A DNA stretch of 64,000 bases from Chitinophagaceae bacterium PMP191F (lineage in GTDB: Bacteria; Bacteroidota; Bacteroidia; Chitinophagales; Chitinophagaceae), in assembly GCA_001302245.1 (NCBI GenBank), contig LGYU01000002.1:173795-237794 (forward strand), in the 5' to 3' direction. Shown piece by piece: positions 55,041 to 62,439 of this stretch (positions are counted from its first letter, which is position 1; the number at the start of each line of letters is the position of its first letter). The notes beneath the pieces were generated by a model. That model saw only the letters and a list, made by a program, of their open reading frames with translations. It made no database searches and was not told where the DNA came from. The position numbers and the translations under genes were made by a program.

Positions 55041-56327
55041 ATGAAATTACAAAAATTAACATGGAAGCGCAGAATGGCCTTTATCGCCATGATAATGCTG
55101 GCTGTGTCTTCCTGCAAAAAAAGCAGTTCCGGAGAATCCGGTGCACAGGTAGCGATAAAGGTAGAACATGGCGCTATTGCCGGTGAAATAGTACAGAAAA
55201 CGATCGGTCCGGCCGGGGGCAGTATAGTAACAGATGATGGCCGTGTGAACATTACAGTACCAGCCGGTGCAGTCAGTACCAATACCGTATTCAGTATCCA
55301 ACCGGTTATCAATACGCTCAGATCCGGCTCAGGCCTTTCTTACCGTTTACAGCCTGAAGGCGTTGATTTTGCCCAGGACCTGGAAGTATCTATTCATTAT
55401 ACAGACGAAGATATTAACGGTAGTAATGAAAACTTTCTTTTCCTGGCCTACCAGGATGCAGAAGGTTACTGGCACCGCGCAAGAAAAACAACGCTGGATA
55501 AAACCAATAAAATACTCAAAGTAAAAACAAAGCATTTCAGCGACTGGACGGTAGAACAATCACTACGTATTAATGTCAATGGAAAAAAGATATTGTCTGC
55601 AAACGAAGAAACGCTTGTAGAAGCGTATGGTGATTTGCTGGTAAAGCCCGAACTTACCGATGACAATGATGATCTGCTGGTATCCGACAACATGATAGAC
55701 AACAAAAATATCAAAGAATGGAAAAGATTTTATGATGGAACAATTACTACTCTATATCCCAATACCGTCGTTGCAAAATATAAAGCGCCCGCAAAAATCA
55801 CTACATCTTCAATAGTTACTGTAGAAGTAACACTTGTCGACCTGATCAATGCAGCATCGCCCAATGAAGCCGGTAACACCGGAATGGTAATTCTCCGTAC
55901 AGAGCTAAACCTTGTTGGAGAAGAATATTTTGACTGGTCTATCAAAGGACAAAAGTTTACAGGGGGTACCTTCACTGCGGCAAGCGCCAATGGTATTACC
56001 ACTGTAAGTACATACAATGGTAATAATACGTTGAGTATAATGCTGAAAGGAGCTTACGAAGGCTCTTATTCCTCTGCTGACATGAATAATGCCGGTAGCA
56101 TGGCAGTAACCGTTACTCGTGATCAGGGGAAAGAAATTTACAACAACTCTTACAAACCCTGCGGCAGTGATAAAGCACAGTATCAAAATGGTAATCTCAC
56201 GATTACAAAACTTGAACAGTCGGGGGGCTACATTGAAGGTAATATTTCGGCCAACCTTGTTTATTTTAAAGATTGCTCTACTACCAATGGTACTTTATTG
56301 GGTACTTTCCGCATCAAACGTAAATAA
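55041..56327 (+). CDS. Lipoprotein with ZU5-like domain
   Basis: 428 residues from ATG 55041, preceded by GGGAG. The lipobox is MIMLAVSSC, then KKSSSG. Residues ~50-150 (IGPAGGSIVTDDGRVNITVP, AGAVSTNTVFSIQPV) look like a ZU5 domain, an assembly domain found in many extracellular Bacteroidota proteins. The rest is beta-rich and unassigned. A strong terminator follows at 56368. Confidence 0.7.
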   Translation: MKLQKLTWKRRMAFIAMIMLAVSSCKKSSSGESGAQVAIKVEHGAIAGEIVQKTIGPAGGSIVTDDGRVNITVPAGAVSTNTVFSIQPVINTLRSGSGLSYRLQPEGVDFAQDLEVSIHYTDEDINGSNENFLFLAYQDAEGYWHRARKTTLDKTNKILKVKTKHFSDWTVEQSLRINVNGKKILSANEETLVEAYGDLLVKPELTDDNDDLLVSDNMIDNKNIKEWKRFYDGTITTLYPNTVVAKYKAPAKITTSSIVTVEVTLVDLINAASPNEAGNTGMVILRTELNLVGEEYFDWSIKGQKFTGGTFTAASANGITTVSTYNGNNTLSIMLKGAYEGSYSSADMNNAGSMAVTVTRDQGKEIYNNSYKPCGSDKAQYQNGNLTITKLEQSGGYIEGNISANLVYFKDCSTTNGTLLGTFRIKRK

Positions 56328-56367
56328 ATACAACCAGGTTCTGCTATTGAAACACCTTGCCTTTGAC

Positions 56368-56396
56368 AAAATGCCGTCTCTTCAGGCGGCATTTTT
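56368..56396 (+). terminator. Rho-independent terminator after ZU5 lipoprotein gene
   Basis: AAATGCCG and CGGCATTT arms followed by T5. It marks the border of the RHS region. Confidence 0.8.
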
Positions 56397-56473
56397 GTTT
56401 TATAAACAGAATTGCCATATTAACCCCAACATCAAAGCTGCTGGTTTTCGCATTATAGGATAGCGACAATCCT

Positions 56474-56886
56474 TTATAAGAAGTTACCCCCTAAATCATG
56501 ATGTGTTTTAGGTGTGCTTGTTCCGCTATAAGTATTTTTTATTGCTGGCTTGATATCTTGACCATCGGGGTCTATATACTTTATTGGATTATTTACACAG
56601 TAAGAGTATGGAGATAACAAATAATATTTATCCGATAAAGGGTCTAACACTTGCCATCTACCTATTTGAGGGTCATACATTCTTGCGCCGTAATCTAACA
56701 ACTCTAAACCTGAACCATCGGAGAACTCTTGTCGTTGTTCTTCCTTACTGTTGTATTTGATTTTATTGGGAGCAATGCTGGTGGCTTTGGAACTTATCCC
56801 ACTCATAACTAATCCAAAGGATAATAATGCGTTTCCTCGGTAATGGGACCAGCCCCGTGTTGCACACTCAGGTTATCAAAGAACAT
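56474..56886 (-). pseudogene. Decayed RHS orphan cassette (E)
   Basis: From ATG 56886 the frame reads [20 protein letters not shown] and YYP, then shifts because one T is missing from CCTTTTGG. The second frame continues [10 protein letters not shown] and [20 protein letters not shown] as normal RHS core to DPDGQ. Only about 25 residues of tip follow, too short for a toxin, and no immunity gene is attached. The core region is about 56558-56940. This is the leftmost and most degenerate cassette. Confidence 0.8.
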
Positions 56887-56914
56887 CCGTCTCTGCAAAG
56901 CAGAGCCGGACAGG
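56884..56914. repeat. 31-bp palindromic insertion in cassette E core
   Basis: CATCCGTCTCTGC, AAA, then GCAGAGCCGG and ACAGG, flanked by the direct repeat CATCC (second copy 56915-56919). Cassette B and the main RHS gene lack it at the same point. Confidence 0.7.
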
Positions 56915-56950
56915 CATCCTTACGCTCCGTTTTATTGATGATGCATATAA

Positions 56951-56982
56951 AAAGACACGGGTGCCCTGAAGGAACACCCGCG
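56951..56982 (-). terminator. Cassette-separating terminator hairpin (after D immunity)
   Basis: On the minus strand GCGCGGGTG pairs with CACCCGTG-type sequence and is followed by CTTTTTATATGCA. It differs in stem sequence from the hairpins at 58643, 60236 and 61929 yet still pairs. Confidence 0.6.
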
Positions 56983-56988
56983 CCAGTT

Positions 56989-57062
56989 AAGTATTTATTC
57001 TCCAGCTTACCGATGGCCTTCGAAGATATCCCTGCCATCGTCAAGCTGAACGGATAATAATT
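56989..57062 (-). repeat. Recombination scar: 24-codon RHS core fragment
   Basis: Immediately after the stop of the lipoprotein gene, the minus strand reads [20 protein letters not shown] and NKYL, a piece of the RHS core without the rest. It then joins the hairpin at 56951-56982. It looks like the remains of a deleted cassette. Confidence 0.7.
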
Positions 57063-57063
57063 T

Positions 57064-57621
57064 TTATTTGTACTTTATTGTTTTAAACATTTGTAAAGCT
57101 TTTATATGATTTATACTGTCTAAATTTTTAGCATACAAAACAAAATTCTCGTCGTTTCTTAATTCATGTATATATAATCCTGTAAATCCATCACCGATAA
57201 TTTTGGGCTGTATTATTTTAACAATGATACCGTTTATTGTATCATATATATAAAATTGTTTCGAAAATATACGTTCTTCCATATCTTTTTCTGGGGTTTC
57301 AGAAAAATGATAAAGAGTTGTATCTAATGTATATTTTGATCTGTTTAAAATTGAATCTTTTAAAGAATTTTTGAACACAGGAAATATTGGTTCAGATAAA
57401 TCATTAGAATATAAACTAATGTCTCCATGAAAACTTATCCCATCCTTATTTTCTAGACTAAAAATATAACTATCAATCCCATCCTGTTTTTTGAAAGCAA
57501 ACTCGTTTGGGATATCAATTGTCAAAATATTGTCAATAATTATTGTTCTTTTTCTTTCTTTATAAGTACATCCTAGAAATATCCAGAATAATATCAAGAA
57601 AGGTAGTTTGTTATTTTGCAT
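57064..57621 (-). CDS. Lipoprotein, candidate immunity protein of cassette D
   Basis: 185 residues with a lipoprotein signal ([18 protein letters not shown]) and a polar, beta-rich mature part. AT-rich, unlike the core segments. It overlaps the 3' end of the metalloprotease tip by 11 bp, the position and coupling expected of an immunity gene. A lipoprotein inhibitor would place the toxin's action in the periplasm. No family recognised; function inferred from position. Confidence 0.65.
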   Translation of the reverse strand: MQNNKLPFLILFWIFLGCTYKERKRTIIIDNILTIDIPNEFAFKKQDGIDSYIFSLENKDGISFHGDISLYSNDLSEPIFPVFKNSLKDSILNRSKYTLDTTLYHFSETPEKDMEERIFSKQFYIYDTINGIIVKIIQPKIIGDGFTGLYIHELRNDENFVLYAKNLDSINHIKALQMFKTIKYK

Positions 57622-58612
57622 GTTTACTTTTTATAAAATTTTGAAGTGCTTGCTTTCTGTCTTTTTTTTCTGTAAAAAAATCATATTGTCCACTTTTTTT
57701 ATACATCCCTAAGACATTCCACAAATGCAATTTTTCTGAGGCTGTTAAAATATTGTCCCTTATATTCGACTTGCCTCTTCCTTCAATACCTTCAGACATA
57801 AGTCCTGTTGTAGAATGCCCAAGACCTAAAATATGTCCAAACTCATGCATAATAACATTTGATAATCCTTTTAAATCTAGGTTTTGATTAACAATTCCCA
57901 CTTGATTATCTCTTTCTGCCATTCCAAATGCTCCTGGTATTTCATTTACTAGTTTAATTACAATACCACTTTTTTCATTTATAGCATCTTCAGAACTAAC
58001 GGTACGTATATCTAATTGGAAGTTTACGGTAATATTTCCTCCTCCATTTACTACGGATGCTATTTCTCCACTAAAACTTTCAGCAATGGAATGAATCTCA
58101 GAAAGAAGAGTCCCGTTTAGCTTCTCATTTGATCCCACTAGTGTCAGTTTTGCTGAAACATTTGCAATCATTGTGTAAGTTCCATCTTTATTTTCCTTTC
58201 GCTGTATATCAACAACCATATCTCCAGGATTCATGCCATCGGGATCTATAAATCGAATAGGATTATCGTATGCATATGAATACGCGCTCCATTTTCTGCT
58301 ACTATCCGCCAAGGGATCGATCACATGCCACCTCCCGATCTGCGCATCATACATCCTGGCACCATAATCATACAACTCCAGCCCACTACCATCACTGAAC
58401 TCCCTATCCTGCTTTTCCTTACCGTTGTACAGGTATTTGTTCTCCAGTTTACCGATGGCTTTACTGGATATCCCCGCCATAGTGAGCCCAAAAGGATAGT
58501 AATGTGTTTCCTCGGTAATGGGACCAGCCCGGTGCTGTACACTCAGGTTATCAAAGACCACATCCGGCTCTGCAAAGCAGAGCCGGACAAGCATCCTTCC
58601 TATCCATTTCAT
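57611..58612 (-). CDS. RHS orphan cassette D: core plus zinc metalloprotease tip
   Basis: 333 residues. The start ATG 58612 arises inside the linker; residues 7-17 are translated from the 31-bp palindrome. RHS core runs from [12 protein letters not shown] to RFIDPDGM (residues 20-127; DNA about 58236-58616). The tip (128-333) carries [11 protein letters not shown] (His256, Glu257, His260, His266) and Met272 in GLMSEG, a metzincin-type zinc site and Met-turn. Predicted protease toxin. No RHS barrel N-terminus or export signal is present, so it looks like a silent spare tip. Confidence 0.85.
   Translation of the reverse strand: MKWIGRMLVRLCFAEPDVVFDNLSVQHRAGPITEETHYYPFGLTMAGISSKAIGKLENKYLYNGKEKQDREFSDGSGLELYDYGARMYDAQIGRWHVIDPLADSSRKWSAYSYAYDNPIRFIDPDGMNPGDMVVDIQRKENKDGTYTMIANVSAKLTLVGSNEKLNGTLLSEIHSIAESFSGEIASVVNGGGNITVNFQLDIRTVSSEDAINEKSGIVIKLVNEIPGAFGMAERDNQVGIVNQNLDLKGLSNVIMHEFGHILGLGHSTTGLMSEGIEGRGKSNIRDNILTASEKLHLWNVLGMYKKSGQYDFFTEKKDRKQALQNFIKSKHAK
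58561..58591. repeat. 31-bp palindromic insertion in cassette D core
   Basis: CATCCGGCTCTGC, AAA, GCAGAGCCGG and ACAAG; perfect 10-bp arms. The direct repeat CATCC recurs at 58592-58596. Relative to the main RHS gene this is a clean 31-bp gain. Confidence 0.75.
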
Positions 58613-58642
58613 TAATGATACCAGTCAGAGACCGGGTGCATA

Positions 58643-58676
58643 TAGAAAACGCGAGTCCGCTTTGCAAGACTCGCGC
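58643..58676 (-). terminator. Cassette-separating terminator hairpin (after C immunity)
   Basis: On the minus strand CGCGAGTC, a ten-base loop, GACTCGCG, then TTTTCTATATGCA. It lies between the immunity gene of cassette C and the core of cassette D. Confidence 0.65.
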
Positions 58677-58695
58677 TTAATTAAAAAATACAGGT

Positions 58696-59331
58696 CTATT
58701 TTTTGTCATCAGCTTTTCTTATCAATGCTTTCCCTCTTATTTCCTTTGGGATATCCTTATAAATAGGCACATTTATCATTTGCAAATATGTAATCCTACC
58801 ACCTTCGTCATTTATGTCATAATAATCTTCCACTTTCAATCCGTTAATTCTGCAATATTCCATGCCCGTTCGCGCTACAAGGTCTAAACTTGCGGTGGTA
58901 AGAATTATTTGCTCTAAATGTTTTACCTGCTTATAATCACAGTTATCGCCCCTTTGCGTCAAATTATGTATGGGATACCATGGGCCTGTTTTAGATTCAT
59001 CTTCCACAACTGTGTCGAAGGCCTGAGCCTGTTTAAAATCCGGAACAATATCATCATTGGGGGAATGCAAAATGCCTAATAATTTCCAGCCGGTATCCTT
59101 TCTTAGATTAGGCCATTTGTGCATGCTTCTTGGGCCGAATAGCCAGTCACAAGTTTTTAAATCATCTATAGCGTTATCATCGGTATCCGAGAACTTGTCA
59201 AACACCTGGGCCAGCAATCCATGGAAGCCACTTAAATGTCTAAAGTCAAAGAATTTACAGAAAGCATATTTTTTTATTTCCGGTACATAAAACTGAAATA
59301 CAGATCCCGTAAAAAAAATTTTCTTCTTCAT
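58696..59331 (-). CDS. Candidate immunity protein of cassette C
   Basis: 211 residues from ATG 59331 (MKKKIFFTGSVFQFYVPEI); its start shares one base with the stop of the GIY-YIG-like tip (TGATG). Soluble, no signal peptide or membrane segment, as expected for an inhibitor of a cytoplasmic nuclease. Motifs such as DWLFGPRSMHKWPNLRKDTG are not known to me. Immunity role inferred from position. Confidence 0.65.
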   Translation of the reverse strand: MKKKIFFTGSVFQFYVPEIKKYAFCKFFDFRHLSGFHGLLAQVFDKFSDTDDNAIDDLKTCDWLFGPRSMHKWPNLRKDTGWKLLGILHSPNDDIVPDFKQAQAFDTVVEDESKTGPWYPIHNLTQRGDNCDYKQVKHLEQIILTTASLDLVARTGMEYCRINGLKVEDYYDINDEGGRITYLQMINVPIYKDIPKEIRGKALIRKADDKK

Positions 59332-60155
59332 CACTGAAATTTAAGCACTGTTTCCCAATTTGGAATATTTTGACTAAGCCACGCCCTGGCCTCAACCATA
59401 TAAATCTCTTTTACCGTTGCCGGTATTTTATTGGCAATGTTAGCCGCACCAACTCCTCCGTTCAAGTCAATTACTAATTGTTCTACGCCGAGCGCAATTG
59501 CATTAGTTGGTATATTGTCTAACCCTGTTATTGCTTGCGCTTGTAATTTCCGTATTTCTGCTAAGGTATACCTTGAATTAAGACTGCCATCTACTGTTGT
59601 TGCTTTACCGATATAAGCGGCCCCATTTTTCTTTCCCATATAAACTGCAAACCGACCCTTGATCCAATTCTTAAGATTGAATACAGCCTTTACATTTAGA
59701 CCTTTAAATCCGACAGGCGCGGTAAATACGAACTGATTCGGTGGTGGCGGGGTAACCACTACTTCATCAAGTACCTTGGCATTGTCAAAAGGATTTGGCT
59801 TAGTTGAATCCGCAAACAAGCCAAGAGGATCATTTAATAAGACAGGGTTATTATTTGCAAAAGCATAAGGGCTATAGTCAACACTCAGAAACGACATTCC
59901 ATCGATCTGATGAAAGCGGCCTATCTGCGGATCATACTTTCTAAATTCTGTTGAATACAAGTCTAACCCGCTGCCATCACTAAATTCTTTATTCTCTAAT
60001 TCTGAGGCACCATTGTATTTATATTTATTAGGAATGTACTTTTTCTTAAATACCTGTGAACTAATTCCCGCCATGGTCAGTCCAAAGGGATAATAATGCG
60101 TTTCCCTGGTAATGGGACCACTGCTGTGTTTCGCACTCAGGTTATCAAAGAACAT
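59331..60155 (-). CDS. RHS orphan cassette C: core plus GIY-YIG-like nuclease tip
   Basis: 274 residues. RHS core covers residues 2-112 (DNA about 59818-60209), ending LLNDPLGLF; the start ATG is supplied by the 31-bp insertion. After the linker VLDEVVVTPPPP the tip (about 140-274) shows VYM (171-173), YIG (181-183), Arg195 in SRY and Glu225 in GVEQLVIDLNGG, in the order of the GIY-YIG nuclease fold. It would cut DNA or RNA. The fold call is by eye. Confidence 0.7.
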   Translation of the reverse strand: MFFDNLSAKHSSGPITRETHYYPFGLTMAGISSQVFKKKYIPNKYKYNGASELENKEFSDGSGLDLYSTEFRKYDPQIGRFHQIDGMSFLSVDYSPYAFANNNPVLLNDPLGLFADSTKPNPFDNAKVLDEVVVTPPPPNQFVFTAPVGFKGLNVKAVFNLKNWIKGRFAVYMGKKNGAAYIGKATTVDGSLNSRYTLAEIRKLQAQAITGLDNIPTNAIALGVEQLVIDLNGGVGAANIANKIPATVKEIYMVEARAWLSQNIPNWETVLKFQ

Positions 60156-60183
60156 CCGTCTCTGCTTTGCAGATCCGGACAGG
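60153..60183. repeat. 31-bp palindromic insertion in cassette C core
   Basis: CATCCGTCTCTGC, TTT, GCAGATCCGG and ACAGG, with CATCC repeated at 60184-60188. One arm carries two changes relative to the cassette D copy. Confidence 0.7.
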
Positions 60184-60235
60184 CATCCTTACCCTCCGTT
60201 TCATTGCTCAGACCGGTCAGAGACCGGGTGCATAT

Positions 60236-60270
60236 AAAAAGCGCGAGCTCGCTTCGCACGACTCACGCCT
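60236..60270 (-). terminator. Cassette-separating terminator hairpin (after B immunity)
   Basis: On the minus strand GCGTGAG pairs with CTCGCGC (one G-U), followed by CTTTTTATATGCA. It lies after the immunity candidate of cassette B. Confidence 0.6.
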
Positions 60271-60355
60271 GTTAATAATCTTTAATAATTCACAATAGCA
60301 CCACTTATCTGATACATCCAGTTAAAAGTGTGAACATCTACAATAAATATTCGCT

Positions 60356-60814
60356 CTAAGTTCGAACGAAAAACCTCTTTTTTAAAACAAGAATAACAAT
60401 ATGTTTTGATATCAACAATATACCGATTATCCAAAAATTAATCAATTTGCTATAATCAACCAAACCTTGTGATTTATTATTATTATTGATGATAATTAAG
60501 AGAACACTTAAAGGAACAATCAAAATATCTATAAACGTCTGTATCATAATATTGGACCACGATTGCATTTTACATTCATTCAATGTAATGATATTAAGAT
60601 TATATGACACCAAACAATAAATCACATACAACCATAAACCTGGATTCAAGTCCCCAAAATTCATATTATACCGAATCCTAGAAAAGTTATTTAAAAGGAA
60701 TGATAAAGAAATAGGAAATAAATACACCAAAACTACCACCATGATGCAAATTATTAAAACATGCCACCTAATACTTTTCAAATATCTACTAATAGAATCC
60801 ATTTTATTTTTCAT
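60356..60814 (-). CDS. Membrane protein, candidate immunity protein of cassette B
   Basis: 152 residues with four hydrophobic segments (about 17-38, 60-80, 90-108 and 125-145). Strongly AT-rich and Ile/Asn-rich. It starts 5 bp after the stop of cassette B. A membrane inhibitor suggests that the cassette B toxin acts at or reaches the inner membrane. No family recognised. Confidence 0.6.
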   Translation of the reverse strand: MKNKMDSISRYLKSIRWHVLIICIMVVVLVYLFPISLSFLLNNFSRIRYNMNFGDLNPGLWLYVIYCLVSYNLNIITLNECKMQSWSNIMIQTFIDILIVPLSVLLIIINNNNKSQGLVDYSKLINFWIIGILLISKHIVILVLKKRFFVRT

Positions 60815-60819
60815 TACTG

Positions 60820-61953
60820 TTAATATACAATACCGTAATCTTTTTTAGGAAGACTCGGAGATGACTGAGCAGTGTTGGGCACATTTATGGGATAATTATA
60901 TACACGCGTCATAATTACTGTATTCGTTCTTGCATTTACAATTCGCTCTACTCTTTTTGCTTCGATTAATACATTTACAGTTTCCGACCCATAGTAATCC
61001 ACCCCCATAATAGAGTTATCTTTTGCATTGTACTGCACCTTCCCATACCAATTTTCTGCCTGAACATATGTCCTTTCCTCAGAACCTTGTAACTCTAAGT
61101 CCGTTAAAGACGTCAATCCAATAATTAACCCCAGTAGATCGGTGGTTCGAGACTCAGCTGTCTCCGTAGTAACCCATCCCAATGCCTTTAAAATTTTAAT
61201 TATTTGGAATGTTACTTTTCCTCCAGCAATTCCAAGCCCACCTTGCAGTAATTTTGACCCCATTTCATTTTTAGCAAATTCTGTTTTTTCTGTTTTAGAT
61301 TGACTTAAATTATATCTAGTCATTCCAAATTTCGACTTTTTGGTATATTCCATTTGAACAATCCATGGCTTATACCAAACCGGTATACGATTAATAAAAC
61401 CAGCATTATTATTCATTTTTTCTGGATCTCCACCTTCAGAGTCACCCTCAGCTTGGTAAATAGTTTCGCCAGCACTTTTTGCCTGCCTCATAGCTTCTTC
61501 TTTACTAACTTCATTACCATCATCATCGAGATATCTCCCTGTATTCCAATCATAAGTCAACATCCCATCAGGATCGATAAACCTTATAGGATTATTATAA
61601 GCATAATTATAAGGTGTCCATTTCCTCGACACCTCACTTAACGGATCAATATGATTCCATCTCCCGATTTGCGCATCATACATCCTGGCACCATAATCAT
61701 ACCATTCCAGCCCACTACCATCACTGAACTCCTTATCCTGTTTCTCTTTACCATTGTACAGGTATTTATTCTCCAGTTTACCGATGGCTTTACTGGATAT
61801 TCCCGCCATCGTCAGTCCAAAGGGATAATAATGCGTTTTCTCGGTAACGGGGCCAGTCCGGTGCTGTACACTCAGGTTATCAAAGAACACATCCTTGCCT
61901 TCTGTTTCATTGATGAGACCGGTGCATATAAAAAGCGCGAGTCCGATTAGCAA
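60820..61953 (-). CDS. RHS orphan cassette B: core plus unassigned tip
   Basis: The open frame is 377 codons, but the apparent TTG start and hydrophobic [13 protein letters not shown] are a read-through of the terminator hairpin, not a signal peptide. RHS core runs from [13 protein letters not shown] to RFIDPDGM (DNA about 61563-61916), without the 31-bp insertion. The tip, about 250 residues, includes [20 protein letters not shown] and [20 protein letters not shown] (a hydrophobic stretch); no known toxin fold recognised. The cassette lacks a normal start. Confidence 0.75.
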   Translation of the reverse strand: MLIGLALFICTGLINETEGKDVFFDNLSVQHRTGPVTEKTHYYPFGLTMAGISSKAIGKLENKYLYNGKEKQDKEFSDGSGLEWYDYGARMYDAQIGRWNHIDPLSEVSRKWTPYNYAYNNPIRFIDPDGMLTYDWNTGRYLDDDGNEVSKEEAMRQAKSAGETIYQAEGDSEGGDPEKMNNNAGFINRIPVWYKPWIVQMEYTKKSKFGMTRYNLSQSKTEKTEFAKNEMGSKLLQGGLGIAGGKVTFQIIKILKALGWVTTETAESRTTDLLGLIIGLTSLTDLELQGSEERTYVQAENWYGKVQYNAKDNSIMGVDYYGSETVNVLIEAKRVERIVNARTNTVIMTRVYNYPINVPNTAQSSPSLPKKDYGIVY

Positions 61954-61962
61954 GACTCGCGC
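61929..61962 (-). terminator. Cassette-separating terminator hairpin (after main RHS module)
   Basis: On the minus strand GCGCGAGTC, a ten-base loop, GACTCGCGC, then T5 and ATATGCACC. Perfect 9-bp stem. It follows the main RHS toxin/immunity pair and precedes the core of cassette B. Confidence 0.75.
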
Positions 61963-62105
61963 TAGTTGGAGAAAAAGGTCTTTAAAATCTCGTTGTCCGT
62001 CGAAAGGTCATCGTACATTTTTTTAAGCTGGCATTCTCTTCCCCCCAGGCCTTTCAATCACTTTACAATAGAATTCATTTATTAGTTTATTATAGAAATA
62101 AAATA

Positions 62106-62132
62106 GGAAACCTGCATGCCACCCGGCTTTCC
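62106..62132 (-). terminator. Weak terminator-like hairpin
   Basis: GGAAA / TTTCC arms with an inner CC/GG pair and T-rich sequence on the minus side, 35 bp after the small membrane-protein gene. Confidence 0.3.
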
Positions 62133-62166
62133 TGTTCTTTTACCCTTAATAAAACTAATACTTAGT

Positions 62167-62439
62167 TCACCTGCAAAAATTATACACGATGAATATAAAT
62201 AACATGAATATTAAAATAGCACTTACATAGAAAAGCCTCAACACTTTATCATTTTTATTCTTTACTAAATGATAAATCCCCCATACCACAAGTGTTATTG
62301 CAATGAAGTAATAAAAACTTCCTCTAATCATTATAAACACAAACAATAATACAAAATTCAGCAAAAAACATACTATAAATAGCAATTCATTTAAGTACCG
62401 CAGGAGCAATTGTTTGAGAGACCTGACCAATGATTTCAT
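62167..62439 (-). CDS. Small membrane protein, candidate immunity of main RHS tip
   Basis: 90 residues with about three hydrophobic segments (ELLFIVCFLLNFVLLFVFIM; YYFIAITLVVWGIYHLV; LFYVSAILIFMLFIFIVYN). Its ATG at 62437-62439 lies inside the 3' end of the RHS gene (53-bp overlap, other frame). Position fits an immunity gene. Unknown family; AT-rich. Confidence 0.6.
   Translation of the reverse strand: MKSLVRSLKQLLLRYLNELLFIVCFLLNFVLLFVFIMIRGSFYYFIAITLVVWGIYHLVKNKNDKVLRLFYVSAILIFMLFIFIVYNFCR

Noticed and set aside
61905..61953. Apparent signal peptide ([13 protein letters not shown]) at the start of RHS cassette B
   Set aside because: It is the translation of the terminator hairpin and linker from a TTG in the hairpin loop; the same DNA lies in front of other cassettes without coding.
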